A DNA stretch of 64,000 bases, taken from assembly GCA_024305745.1 (NCBI GenBank), contig JAHRBS010000004.1, positions 2,976,001-3,040,000 on the forward strand, read 5' to 3'. Made by a program: the position numbers and the translations under genes. Position 1 is the first letter of the stretch, and each line of letters begins with the position of its first letter. The notes below the pieces were generated by a model. The model saw nothing but the letters and a program-made list of their open reading frames with translations, ran no database searches and was not told where the DNA came from. Shown here piece after piece: positions 22,681-33,538 of this stretch. The stretch is from Polyporus tsugae (taxonomy: Eukaryota > Basidiomycota > Agaricomycetes > Polyporales > Polyporaceae).

Positions 22681-23663
22681 ATGGTCACGACGAACCCCAG
22701 GGCTCCCGCTACCAGTGCGCCTCCGTTGCGCGGCGACAGAAAGGGATGCTACAAGGTGCACGTAGTCGGAAATAGCGGTGCGTACACCTTGATAACCACG
22801 TTGAACCGTTGGCTATCCTCCGCTTATAAAAGTCATGTTAGGATCTGGCAAGGTGTGTGTGATTGGTACTGTTCATGTTTGCGACAAGTCCGGACTCTGA
22901 CCGAACGTAGTCCACGCTTGCGCTCGAGCTCGCTGGGATGCTCGGCTTGCCATGCATCCACCTCGACCGCTTTTACTGGCAGCCAGGTTGGCGTGAACCT
23001 AGCCCGGAAGATTTTCGATCTCGCGTTTTTGCTGCCTTAGATGAAGACCCCCGTGGCTGGGTTGTCGACGGTAAATACTACAAACTTCTAGGCAGCAAGG
23101 TGACCAACGACGCGACAGATGTAATCTGTAAGTTCTCGTGTGGTGTTTCCACTTGTTTCCCTTTCGCACCGATCAGAGAGTACTCACGCGACGTTCTCCA
23201 TCTTCTCCCAGGGCTCGATCCACCACTGATCCTCTACTTCCCGCGTATCGTATACAGAACATTCCTACGCCTCTTCCGGCTCGTCCCACCCTGCAGTCCT
23301 GGCTGTGAGGAGACAGCAAGCCAAGTCTTCTTTTCGCGCGAGAGTATGATTTGGTGGTATGTTGTCAGTGGCCCTGGCTCCCTTCTATCTATTGCGCCTC
23401 GTATTACCACCGTCCCGTCCGTTCATTTTCTTGGCGGTTTCAGCATGATTGTCCACGGGAGTGCCTAACTCGTCACTGTATACAGTTGCCTCAGCCACCA
23501 TTCAAGAGTGCGCATGTGCGAAGCTGAGCAGTACCACACCGACGGCGTGCATGTCGGCGGGAAGCGCAGGCGCATTAGCGGATGGGGAAGGGAGCTTGCT
23601 GCTTGGAAGCAGGAGGTCCAGGAGACGATTCAGGTCTTAGGTTTGGATGCACTGTTCGATTAG
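22681..23663 (+). CDS. FlaR-like P-loop nucleoside/nucleotide kinase-type protein
   Basis: Five exons (22681-22777, 22842-22852, 22911-23127, 23212-23356, 23486-23663) give 215 residues. After a short variable N-terminus comes YKVHVVGNSGSGKSTLALEL, a Walker A loop completed by an 11-nt exon. Then follow LGLPCIHLDRFYWQPGW, the signature of the DNA topology modulation protein FlaR-related group of small P-loop proteins, and RGWVVDGKYYKL, ATDVIWLDPPLILYFPRIVY, CEETASQVFFSRESM and the C-terminal HVGGKRRRISGWGRELAAWK. The fold is close to adenylate and shikimate kinases, with the VDG block as likely acceptor site. No member has a firm function in fungi, so a small-molecule phosphotransferase is only an inference. 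It converges on the P450 gene. The ATG at 22681 was chosen because no in-frame ATG lies upstream. Confidence 0.85.
22842..22852 (+). other. 11-nt microexon encoding the Walker A GSGK
   Basis: GATCTGGCAAG is flanked by introns 22778-22841 (64 nt) and 22853-22910 (58 nt), both GT..AG. With the split Gly codon it reads G-N-S-G-S-G-K-S-T. Without it the nucleotide-binding loop is lost and the frame shifts. Confidence 0.9.
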
Positions 23664-23882
23664 GTGACAATGCGAGATTTGACGATTTAGAACCTCAGAA
23701 CACCCTCCCTATGTTAAAATGGTTGTGCGGACAGTCCCTCGATGCCCTGCAGGTATCTAAACAGTGCATTGCATACAGGTGCTTCAATACCACATGTCAG
23801 GGGGTGACAAATTACCTCGTACTGTACAAGCGGAAGCGACCTAAGCTTACGCTTGCTAGTAAAAACCTACAGATGAGAGCGA

Positions 23883-26288
23883 TCACTGAGCCAGAGAAAC
23901 GCGCAATGGCATGACAGTTCCCAACTCCAGCTTGTCCTTCACCAACGGTATCATCAGCCCAGCTGGGACCCGCACGATCTCGTAGTCCTCCTTGGGCAAC
24001 CCGAATTCGAATCGTTCCAACAGCTCGGCAGCAAGAGCTTGCATTTCGATCAATCTGTCAGGAAGTTGTCAGTTCGGAACACAAACACCTTGCGTAAAAT
24101 GTACTAACGAGAATCGCCACCTACGAACCCAGCATTCAGTCCAATCACGATCTCCGTAGGAACAATTGAATACGCACCCAATGCATCCTCTAACACCGGC
24201 AGCTGAAGGATGAATCATCGCGTCGTTAGCTCGGAAGGCACGTAAGCTTGGAGAGTGATTTAACTTACAGAAGCTCATGCTGCATTGGATTGGTCAGCGT
24301 AAATCCTAACTGACAAAGAAAAGACCGGGGCCACTCACAGGTTTGCAAAGACACCAACTCTAACTTGCTTCGTCGGGTCTATGTCCAGGAAGCGGTCAGG
24401 GTTCCATGCATCGGCATCGTCCCCCCAGACCTGCTGTAGCCTAGTAACTGATGAATACGTTGTTTTCGTAATCACTGAGGAAGCACCTACCTGTTGTACG
24501 AGCATATAGACAGCGATATCCATTGCCCAGCACGGATGGGGATGGAGTGGATTGTTTCTCCGGTGACCGAGATGATGGGTTCCGACAAAGGAATGACATC
24601 GTCGTTCACAGCCTCCCGCCAGAGGTTGAAGACGATGGGGTGGACCCGGAGCGTTTCCTGTCAACAAGCACGGTCACCACGGCGTCAGCATATCGAACGT
24701 GCCATTCAAGTGAGAACGCACCTTTATCGCATTCATCACCGATGTCATCGAGTCGAGGTCGTCGATCGTGAAACTCGTGTCCCCGCGAGCTAGAACGGCT
24801 GCGCGAGTTGCCCTGATCTCTGCGCGCATCTTTGCCTGGTACTCGGGATGCTTCGCTATTTCCCAGAGCATCCACGAAAGCGTGCTGGCAGTGGTTTCGT
24901 GGCCGGCAAATGTGAGGCTCTGCATTTGTGCAGTCATCTCGACGTCTGTAAGTTGAGTGTCCGGATTCTCCGACAAGTTGGCTTTGACTGGGAATACGCC
25001 AGATATCAAACTCAGGGCCGACAATGCTAGAAAAGCAGTAGGGATGCTCACCCAGAATGCTCATGACGTCTTTCTTTCCTTCCTTCTGGGACACGTCCCC
25101 AGTGATTTCATCGAGAACCCGACTTGCTACTTCCTGGAAGACACGGGTCATCCGCCGAATGTGACGGTGCTCCTGGGTAGGGGTGTATTGTACGTATGGC
25201 ATCAGGACGTCGGGTAAGTAGTTCCACATCGACCGCCAGAAAATCAACCACTTCGATGGGTGCAACGCTGTCTTGATACTTGTGGAAGACAGGTTAAATG
25301 CATGACCTTGCGACTGACTCCTGAGTGGACTCACAACAGATTGTTGTACACTGTCGACAAGCGGTCATTCCTCTCGTCGAGCGCCCCGTAATCATAGGCA
25401 AACGCGGCTATAAGGTTTCATGAGTTGACTAATACAGTAAGTAGAAACAGGAGCGAACCTTCGCCAATGATATCCAAGGTCGTTCTCGCAAGCCACTTGT
25501 TCACGTACACCGTCTTGTCGGGGGTGTCAAGAACTTCCGTCTTCCATTTGTCGCACATCTATTCACCGTACACGTCTAGCAGTGAGTACGCACCGCAAGC
25601 GAAACACGTACTTTGGCCCCGATATCTTGGAACAAGGTGAGGAAGGAGCGGAGTTGAGGAGCGCTAAAGGCGGGATTCATAATTTTCCTATGGCGCTGAT
25701 GGACTTCGCCTGGGATTCAAGTAAGACATCAACGACCCGAGGAGGCGCATTTAGAACTCGCCCTGCGCAGAGATGATACCAGAACCGGTGAACAGCCTAG
25801 TCATCTCGGTTTGGTCGCGGCGCTTGACATAGTTGTAGCCTGACTTGTGGAAAATATGCTGCATGGCCTGAATGATACATTCATCAACCTATGCGTTACG
25901 ATGACACCTGCGTTCTTCACGCACCTTTGGATCGGCAGTCATCAAAACTTGGGTCTAAAGAGGGAACGATAAGCTCAAGAGATTAGGAGCATTGTAGATG
26001 GCTTTACCCCCAAGTGGCTCGCAATACGCCAGGTCGCACCATACTCCTTCATCCACTTGAAGTCCGCTTCCCCAACTTGCTTCTGACGAACGTATGCAAG
26101 ATCATGTCCTAGAATCGGCCCGTGAGAGGGTCTTCAAGTCGGGGTGATGCGCACAGTGATCACGAACCGAAGAGCCATGAGGGAGATGGAGGCCCTCTGA
26201 TGTGCGACAAGGACCTGTAACGACGACGGAAAGCGGCCACCAGGGCCGCTGCGACGGAGAGGACGGCGGCAAGGACGAGTAGCTGCAT
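23883..26288 (-). CDS. Cytochrome P450 monooxygenase
   Basis: The start at 26288 (MQLLVLAAVLSVAAALVAAF) gives an N-terminal membrane anchor followed by RRRYRSL and the Pro hinge GPPSPSWLFG. The I-helix oxygen-binding motif is FAGHETTAS near 24900. The K-helix is ETLRVHP near 24655, and the PERF-type block is DAWNPDRFLD near 24390. The heme loop F-S-A-G-V-R-G-C-I-G, with the Cys ligand, is assembled from three microexons (see 24109-24279). The protein ends in ELGTVMPLRVSLAQ. There are more than ten introns, and borders between 25.3 and 26.2 kb are not fully resolved. This is an ER-bound class II P450 needing P450 reductase. Agaricomycetes have well over a hundred such enzymes for xenobiotic and secondary metabolism; neither CYP family nor substrate can be told. 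An upstream in-frame ATG at 26342 is less likely. Confidence 0.92.
24109..24120 (-). other. 12-nt microexon of the P450 heme region
   Basis: GTGGCGATTCTC, between introns 24121-24177 (57 nt) and 24055-24108 (54 nt), reads G-W-R-F-S with split codons on both sides. It follows directly on the C-I-G of the heme loop and continues into L-I-E-M-Q-A of the L-helix. Confidence 0.87.
24178..24202 (-). other. 25-nt microexon containing the heme-ligand cysteine
   Basis: This exon runs from CTGCCGG to ATTGG and supplies A-G-V-R-G-C-I, including the Cys thiolate ligand. The preceding intron is 24203-24268 (66 nt, GTAAGT..CAG). Confidence 0.9.
24269..24279 (-). other. 11-nt microexon before the heme loop
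   Basis: CATGAGCTTCT joins the upstream V-F-A-N-L to M-S-F-S-A-G, keeping the frame. Its donor is GTAAGTT and its acceptor CAATGCAG. Confidence 0.85.
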
Positions 26289-27331
26289 GCGAATGCGTAC
26301 GCAAAACGTGGGGTAACGATGGTGAGCGTGTATGGGTCCCATGCGGATACTCCTGAGGCTTTATAGGCTCATAAGCATATGATGACCATCTCGGTCTGAC
26401 CGAGTGACTTGGCGGGTAACATTGTATCCTGGTGCTTCTTTACCCCTGTGTGGGCTAGCCCGCGTCCCGAGCGGTCAAATAGACGACGGTAGACGACGGT
26501 AGATGCTCGAGATATAACGTATTACGTAGAATAGCCTGTGTAAAGTTTCTGAGATCGTGGGTAGGATGACATGCTCTAACCATGGTACTTACGGCCATAA
26601 CTCCCAAGGAGCGCTTTCACTGAGGAATCCAAGAGCATTGGGTTAACGTCTTCCAAGTTTCTTCAGCTGCCATAGGTTGTGGGTTGGAATGTTCAACGGT
26701 TCTGTAGGGAGTCTAAGGATAGACGTGATCTTCGTTGTAGGACGAGCTACGAATGTTTTGGTTTCGATGGGCACTTGCACACGACGCGCCGCAGACGTCA
26801 GATGGGCACGGAACTCGGTCTGGGTTACGGTTCCTTGGATCAGCGAGAAGTTGCAATTGATTCAGCAAGAACACTCACAGTGGGAAAGAAGACGCGGAGA
26901 GCGGGACCGAGTCGGCTTCAACGGGGCCCGTATGAGACATCCACATTACTGTCATCCATCCGGAATTCATCCGGCGGTCACCAGAAATTTAAATCTCTGC
27001 ACCGCGTCGCAATTGCAAGTGGCAACAACTTCAAGACCAGAAGCGCAGCGATAGCTCTGGACCGGACTTCCCGGACCGCTCGAGGGCACGTGGCCATGTC
27101 ACAATGGGCGTCGATCATATGCCCAACTTGTAAAGCCGGCGAGGTCGTCCTGGCCCTGGGCCACGACATGGACATGCATCTACTCTGAGTGCGCTCTTGC
27201 AGCTTTAGCGACGGTGATCTCTTTCTGCTTCTCCTACCCTCTCTGCGCTCACAATATCCATACGCGTATCGCGACTGCGTCCAGTCAAGACTCTTCTCCG
27301 GCACACGCTTCGGGTCATCTATCCCGTTCAG
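26289..27331. promoter_or_regulatory. Divergent intergenic region, P450 / VPS18
   Basis: A CTATAAAG element on the minus strand (26359-26366) lies about 70 bp before the P450 start, a good TATA position. A short direct repeat GACGACGGTA occurs twice near 26484-26505. Frames of 120-170 codons between 26677 and 27364 show no domain and I treat them as chance. The right end must carry the VPS18 promoter. Confidence 0.5.
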
Positions 27332-30300
27332 ATGTTTGACGACTGCAAGTTTATCCACCACCACTGCTACAAGTTATTGACACATTAGCGCAGACGTAGA
27401 ACATCCCTCGGCCCCTGCCCCCGATTCGGCCCGCGGACCCCTTCCACCATTGCAGTATGAAGGATTCGAGCCTTCGCCATATGATCACGGCGATGCTAGG
27501 GCGGATATCTTTCAGGTGAGAACAGGATCCATTCTGCGTCGTGTGCCGTGCTGGACATGCTACACAGGACCAAGCGGATCTGGAGTCCCCCGTCGCTCCA
27601 ATATTCCAGCTCGGCGAAGTCCAATGTCCTCTCTCCGCCCCCCTCGTCTCCCTCGTTGTGTCCTCCGACTCCCTATATATGGGACTCGCAAACAACCTCA
27701 TCATCCAGATAGAGCTTTCCCGAGCGGAACAGTTCATCCGTATCCAAATACCTCGGAAGCCCACCGAGTTCACCATCCACAAGCTCTTCCTTGATCCCTC
27801 CGGCCGACATTTACTTGTCACGTCCTTGCAAGGAGAGAACTGGTACTTTTATCGAGGTTGGAAGAAGCCCAGGCAACTGAAGAGTTTCAAAATGGTCATC
27901 GAGACCGTCGCGTGGAACAAGGCTGCTCTCTTGTCCTCATCGCACTCGACTTCCACGCGAGAAACGCTCATTGGCGCTAGGAACGGGACGATCTACGAGG
28001 CAGTCCTGGACGCCGAGGAAGACTTCTTCAAGTCGCAAGAGAGGTATCTTCAACCGGTTTTCACACTCCCCGAACGACACCCAGTGACAGGCTTGAAGTT
28101 CGACACATTCCCCCCTCTCGACCCGAAGAAAGCGCTTGTAGTGGCAACCACCGCAACTCGAATTTACCAGTTTGTGGGGATTCCAGATAGGAGATCTGAG
28201 GACGGTGGCCGGATGTTCTCTGCTCTGTTTGGTAGTTATAGAGACACCGCGCCTAGTAAGTTCTTATACGCACGCTCTTCGGTAAACGTCTAACCTCGCG
28301 AAGAGATCGTGGAGCTGCCTGGCAATACGGAATATTCAGAATTGCACGTCTTTGATCCGAATGCCGACCAAGCGTACTCTCTGCCGCGAAGGGTGGCTTG
28401 GATGAATGGTAAGCTCGCCCTCTCCACGTTGCTTTGTTAATGCTGAGGACTTTCAGCTGCCGGTATCTATCATGGAAACCTCGACTTCGAGTCGAACTCG
28501 GATGATCTCATCGACTGTGCTCAACTGCTTCCCCATCCTGCACTGGCCGCTTCTCCGTCGTTATCTCCATCCCGGCAGGATGCTGCTCTGAATGTAACAC
28601 CCATATCCATATCTCTAACGGAGTTCCATTTCCTGCTATTGTACCGAGATCGCGTATTGGGTATCTCGAACTTGAACGAGCAACTTGCTTACGAAGAGCT
28701 GTTGCCTTTGGTATGTCCTAACTTTCGCATGTTTCGAAGCATTTTGCGCTGAACATCTGTTTAAGAAACCCAACGAGCAAGTACGAGGACTGACCATGGA
28801 CCCTGTACGGAAGACGTATTGGGTATACACCGACCAGTCAATATGGGAGATTGGCATCACCAACGAGCGGCGAGACGTATGGAAGATCTACCTTGACAAG
28901 GGCAAGTTTGACGCTGCGCTCCAGTTTGCTAATGCAAGTATAAGACAGTTGTATGATTCTGCTTGCTGAATATATCTTCAGAGCGCGCCCCAAAGGGATA
29001 AGATCATGTCCGCACAAGCCCGGGCGTTCTTCAGCGAAGGGCGCTACTTCCAGGCTGCCCAATGTTATGCTCAGTGCTCAATATCGTTCGAGGAAGTTAC
29101 CCTCCAGTTCTTGGACGTTGGCGAACGTGATGCGCTTCGGTCATACCTGATTTCGCGCCTTGAGCGGACACGGAAGACTGTAGGTCATATTCGTCTATGA
29201 GGATTGTCATGTCCCTGACGGACCCCACAGGACCTTTCACAACGGATGATGCTTGCAACATGGCTTGTCGAGTTCTATCTCAGCAAATGCAATGAGCTCG
29301 ATGACTTGGTGGCTTCCGAGTCAGTATCGCAGGACGTCGATAACCTCCTCGCCGAGCGCGCAATCCTTGAGGATGATTTACGGCATTTCTTCGAGACATA
29401 CAAGGTAACCACGTCTTGTCTGCGTCCTAGGATTTACCGCATTGAGAAACCACCCGCAGGCAAACCTTGATTCGATAACCGTCTATGAATTGATCCAAGG
29501 CCACGGCCGCACGGACATGTATCTTCATTATGCAACTGTGGTTGGCGACTTCGAACGCGTTGTCGAACACTGGGTTATGGAAGAGGAATGGACGAAGGTC
29601 ATCGACGTCATCAACCGGCAGGTTGGTACTCGTCAATGTTCACTGCAAGCCCACCTAACACTTCCCTGCAGTCAGACCTCGATCTTTACTATCGCTTTGC
29701 GCCAGTGCTCATGCGACATGCTCCCAAAGAGACCGTCGATTCATGGTTGCGTCAGCCATTACTTGACCCTCTTCGGCTTATCCCTGCTATCCTGCGTCTG
29801 CAGCATGCACCTCGCGACCCATTATCACCAAACCATGCCGTGCGTTACCTCAACCATGTCATATTCGAGCAGGGGAACACCTCCCCCACGATCCACAACT
29901 TGATGATCACGTTCTACGCATCCCCTCCGACGACGTCTTCGGCCGCCTCGACAACGCCAACAAGTCGCCCGGAGGATGATGGACCGCTGCTGCGCTTCCT
30001 GTCCACAGCACCCTCCGACCCACTCACCAACAAGCCGTATTATGACCTGGACTATGCGTTGCGGCTCTGCAAACAGAGTGGCCGAACCCAGCCATGCGTC
30101 CACATATACTCGAAGATGGGTCTGTGGGAGAACAGTGTCGACCTTGCGCTCGAGAAGGGCGATTTGGAGCTCGCCAAAATCAACGCTGATATGCCTGATG
30201 ATGATGTTCAACTGCGAAAGAAGCTCTGGCTCAAGATTGCGAAGTACGTCGTGCAAGACAAGCAGGACATCAAGATGTATGTTTCCACGTCCATCACACC

Positions 30301-31477
30301 CGATCCACATTCATCTCCATCTCTCACCCGAGAACCACAATGGGTCTCGCCAACTGCTGAATATCATGACTTACCAACCGCTTTGATACTTCAGGGCGAT
30401 GCGCTTCCTCGAGAACACCGATCTGCTCAAGATCGAAGACATCCTGCCGTTCTTCCCCGACTTCGTCGTTATCGACGACTTCAAGGAGGAGATCTGTACC
30501 GCGCTCGAGGGCTATTCGGGGCACATCGATGCGCTCAAGGCCGAGATGGACGAGGCGACGAAGAACGCAGAGGCGATCAAACAGGACATCGCTGCGCTGC
30601 AGAAGCGGTTCATCACCGTGGACGCCACGGAGAAGTGCTCGCACTGCGCCCTTGCGCTCATGACCCGGCAATTCTACGTCTTCCCGTGTCACCACACCTT
30701 CCACGCAGACTGTCTGATTGGCCTGGTGAGTACCCTGTTGCCCCCACCCGCACACCCCCTTCTCGTGAGATCAGCGCACTCGAGCTTCGCGGGTCTTGCG
30801 TCGGCATTCGCGTTCTCAGCCGCACCACCTACACCTTCATCTCCGTGCGTTCCTGTTATGCAGCGCTCGCGTTGCTCGCTGCTTGTTTGACGTGCCTGTG
30901 TGCCCAAGCTGACGACAGCGTCCGCGCCACAACCTTGCACCTTCCACAGACGAAAGAATTCCTTCCCGCGCACGCGCTCCGCCGCATCCTCGCGCTCCAG
31001 ACCGAGCTCATGAAGTCCTCACACACGACCGGCATCGGCATCGACCGCGCCGCCATCGCGAACCCGTCCCTCCTCCCGGCGACGCACCCCGCGCGGCAGC
31101 GCTCCCTCCTTTCCGCCAACTTCGGCGTGGGGGCGGCGGCTGCCGCTGCCGCGACGGGAGCCCGCGGGGCGAACGCGTTCGGGCGCAACATCCTCTCGGC
31201 GGGCGACCGTCTGCGGGATCTCATCATCCCCGACGCGCTCGCGAACCTCGTCACCGCGCCCGCGGGGTGGATCCCGGGGATCGGCGGCGGCGGCGGCGGC
31301 GGCGGTACGAAGCGCAACACGGGCGAGGGCGAGAAGGACGCGGAGAAGGTCGAGCAGACGCGGCGGGAGCTCGAGGACGTGCTCGCTGCGAACTGCCCGC
31401 TGTGCGAGGGCGTCGTCGCGGGGCTCGACAAGCCGTTCGTCCAGGCGGGGGAGGTGGACGGGAGCTGGGACTTGTAA
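27332..31477 (+). CDS. VPS18: Vps18/Pep3, RING-finger subunit of HOPS and CORVET
   Basis: The N-terminal beta-propeller is clear: LPPLQYEGFEPSPYDHGDAR, VVSSDSLYMGLANNLIIQIE, LFLDPSGRHLLVTSLQGENW, ETLIGARNGTIYEAVLDAEE and TGLKFDTFPP. The middle is the alpha-solenoid with clathrin-type repeats (QGHGRTDMYLHYATVVGDFE, DYALRLCKQSGRTQPCVHIY, DVQLRKKLWLKIAKYVV). The end is a RING-H2 finger: EKCSHCALALMTRQFYVFPC, HHTFHADC, then after a long Ala/Gly-rich insert NCPLCEGVVAGLDKPF. Vps18 is the core scaffold of the endosomal and vacuolar tethers. Start: no ATG lies in frame in the second exon (it is preceded by a stop), so ATG 27332 (MFDDC) joined over a 43-nt intron ending at ATTAG is my inference. An intron of about 220 nt begins at 30726 inside the RING, and the last exon resumes at TKEFLPAHALRR. 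Confidence 0.93.
31283..31304 (+). repeat. Coding CGG microsatellite in VPS18
   Basis: An uninterrupted run of CGG/GGC triplets encodes a poly-Gly stretch inside the non-conserved insert between the two halves of the RING finger. Such runs are length-variable, so the number may differ between strains. Confidence 0.8.
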
Positions 31478-32043
31478 ACGGTGGATGGTGATTTGTTGTC
31501 TTGCGATGTCTTGTTGTGTTTGCACACTCGATCTGCACGTTTAATATACCTGCGCCACTGGTGCCGTAGTATGCTGCGCTGTGAAGGACAAGCTTTTCCG
31601 AGTATAAAGCTCCTTGTCCGAGATGCAGACTGTCCGATCGATCGTAATATACAAGAACACGTCATGAAATGGCATGCATCGACATGCATTAGATTCAGTG
31701 CGTATTCCGGAAGTATTCCGTGGCGGGAGGTCATGATCGGTAAGTACAGAGATACCGTACTCCAAGAATATCCAGAATGGGGGACGTATCTATGAGCACC
31801 CAAGATCCGCGCCTACCTCGTATCATGGCTCTCCCAAGCGGCGCTTCGAAGATCAGGAATCCAAGATGATAGTTGCGATGTGAAAGTGACGAGAGGTGAC
31901 GCCACCCAGGTTCTTGCCAAACGTGTGATGAATGGAATGGCCACGGCTCATGATGCATACACGAAAGACCTCCTCTGCGCCGCGAGAAGTCCCATTCGTC
32001 GAATGGAAGCTGTGAATGGCAGGCATGCCGCTCGGGACCAGCA
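31478..32043. other. Convergent intergenic region VPS18 / CGR1
   Basis: The genes converge here, so this should be two 3' UTRs. It is AT-richer than its flanks. No gene seen. Confidence 0.5.
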
Positions 32044-32716
32044 CTAGTGATTGATTTTCTTGGTGCGCCCGGCTTTGCGGCGTAGCCTGGCAGCCTTGCG
32101 CGCGCCCATCTAAGGGAATGGGTGTGTCAGGAGGGCAGGATTGAGCAATAAGCATGGTGGGTCACGTAGCAACAAGCCCGGGGGGGGGGCTTCAGTGCGT
32201 ACCTTGGCCTTCTCCTCTTCCAGTCTGCGGCGTTCCTCTGCGGCCTTTTTGCGCTCGAGGGTGATCTCCTTGCGTCTGGATGGGAAACACCGTGCAACAA
32301 CGTCCAGTGGGATGAGATTTTGGCAGTCTGAGAGACGAGGACGAGGTAGGGAAGGGGGGAAGAGATGCGAAGGGAGCGCACCTTTGAATCTCTGCGAGCT
32401 TCTCATCCTTGAGCTCTGCCTGGAGCTTTTTGATCGCCTGCTCCTTCTTGACCTTCTCCATGCGATCGTCCCAGTTCTTGGTCTTTACGCCCTCTGAAAG
32501 GTGAGACCGTCTGTTTTGGACAGACGGGGATTCTAGCATTAGCATGAGAGACTTCGGAGTCAATGCAGGGAATGGAGAGGGAGCTCACACAGTAGCAGAC
32601 TTTGCGGGCTTCCATCCTTTGCCGGAGACGCGGCCGCCGGACGACTGAGGCAGCAGACGTGGGCCAGGATTATTTTCTGAAGCTTTGTGGATAGGAGCAG
32701 GGGCTGGCTGGGACAT
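32044..32716 (-). CDS. CGR1: rRNA-processing protein Cgr1
   Basis: Four exons (32589-32716, 32382-32510, 32203-32275, 32044-32109) total 132 codons, within the usual 105-135. After a variable start (MSQPAPAPIHKASENN) come the family blocks GGRVSGKGWKPAKSATVRSH, KNWDDRMEKVKKEQAIKKLQ, ELKDEKLAEIQRRKEITLER and KKAAEERRRLEEEKAK, then the very basic C-terminus MGARKAARLRRKAGRTKKIN plus a final His. The middle is a long charged coiled coil. Cgr1 (CCDC86 in animals) is a nucleolar protein needed for 60S subunit assembly. The last exon begins exactly at an ATG, so a gene finder might call it as a separate start. A run of ten G/C lies in the intron just after exon 3 (32178-32190). Confidence 0.93.
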
Positions 32717-33538
32717 GGATGGAGTGAATTTTTTAGAGTTGGTGGAGGGTTGAAGTCGAGAGGCAGACGCTCGGGCAGATGAGTCGGTTCCTGGAATGGG
32801 TGAGGCCGCCAGATAGATGGGATCGGCGATGGGGCAGACACGTGGTGGGTCAGATCTGAGGGTCGCCGGTGTGTTCCGCTCCGGGGAATAGTCTCACACG
32901 CCATTTAAAGCGGACGGTGACGGTGCATGCACTGTCAGTGTCGGAGCCCGACGTCGAGCAAGCTGCTAATAAGCGGCTCGCTCGTCTCTATCCACCACTC
33001 GTCTGGCAGCAGCTTGGAAGACATTGGGGGGTTCACGAGGGCGCGCACAGCAGTTCTGAGTGATGATATCATGGCTATTAGCTAGGAACAGCACTAGAAG
33101 GCACTGTGGGGCTCGGATACGGTGCCAGTGTGTGCGAATTCCCTGGCGCGCGCCTCTGCATCAGTCCGTTCGTAGCATCGTGGCGCGGGGCACAACTGTC
33201 GGACATGGTCGAGGCGCACTCAGTCATTGGGGGAGCGTGGCGTGTGAAATGGGTGAGAGGACGGGGAGGACGCGGGGGGGAGTTCTGATAAGGCGAGTTG
33301 TCTAACCTGGTTTGGAGGGGGAGATGAGCGAGCGAGGCTGGCGACGGAACCGAGTCGGGTGTTGACCTGTGTTTGTCGTGCCCTCGACCTAAACTCAGCC
33401 ACGCCGTCGAATCTCTGCTCTCCACAGACGACCACTCTGTCGCCTCAGCCCACCGGGCCACGGTCTTCTCTTGGACCCCTCCCTCTTCCGCTCTTTCCTC
33501 GCCACACGCTCCTTCCGTCTCTCTCCCCGCGCACCCTC
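32717..33538. other. Divergent intergenic region CGR1 / unknown gene
   Basis: This 822-bp stretch holds both promoters. Frames over it are short and without domain. The part after 33360 is CT-rich, typical of a fungal 5' leader before the ATG at 33539. Confidence 0.5.

Noticed and set aside
13670..26288. Transcription factor, GGT, P-loop protein and P450 as a secondary-metabolite cluster
   Set aside because: No backbone enzyme (PKS, NRPS, terpene synthase) is present, and a mitochondrial phosphatase lies among them.
26677..27364. Overlapping frames of 125-169 codons between the P450 and VPS18
   Set aside because: Both strands are open by chance and neither shows a motif or intron signals.
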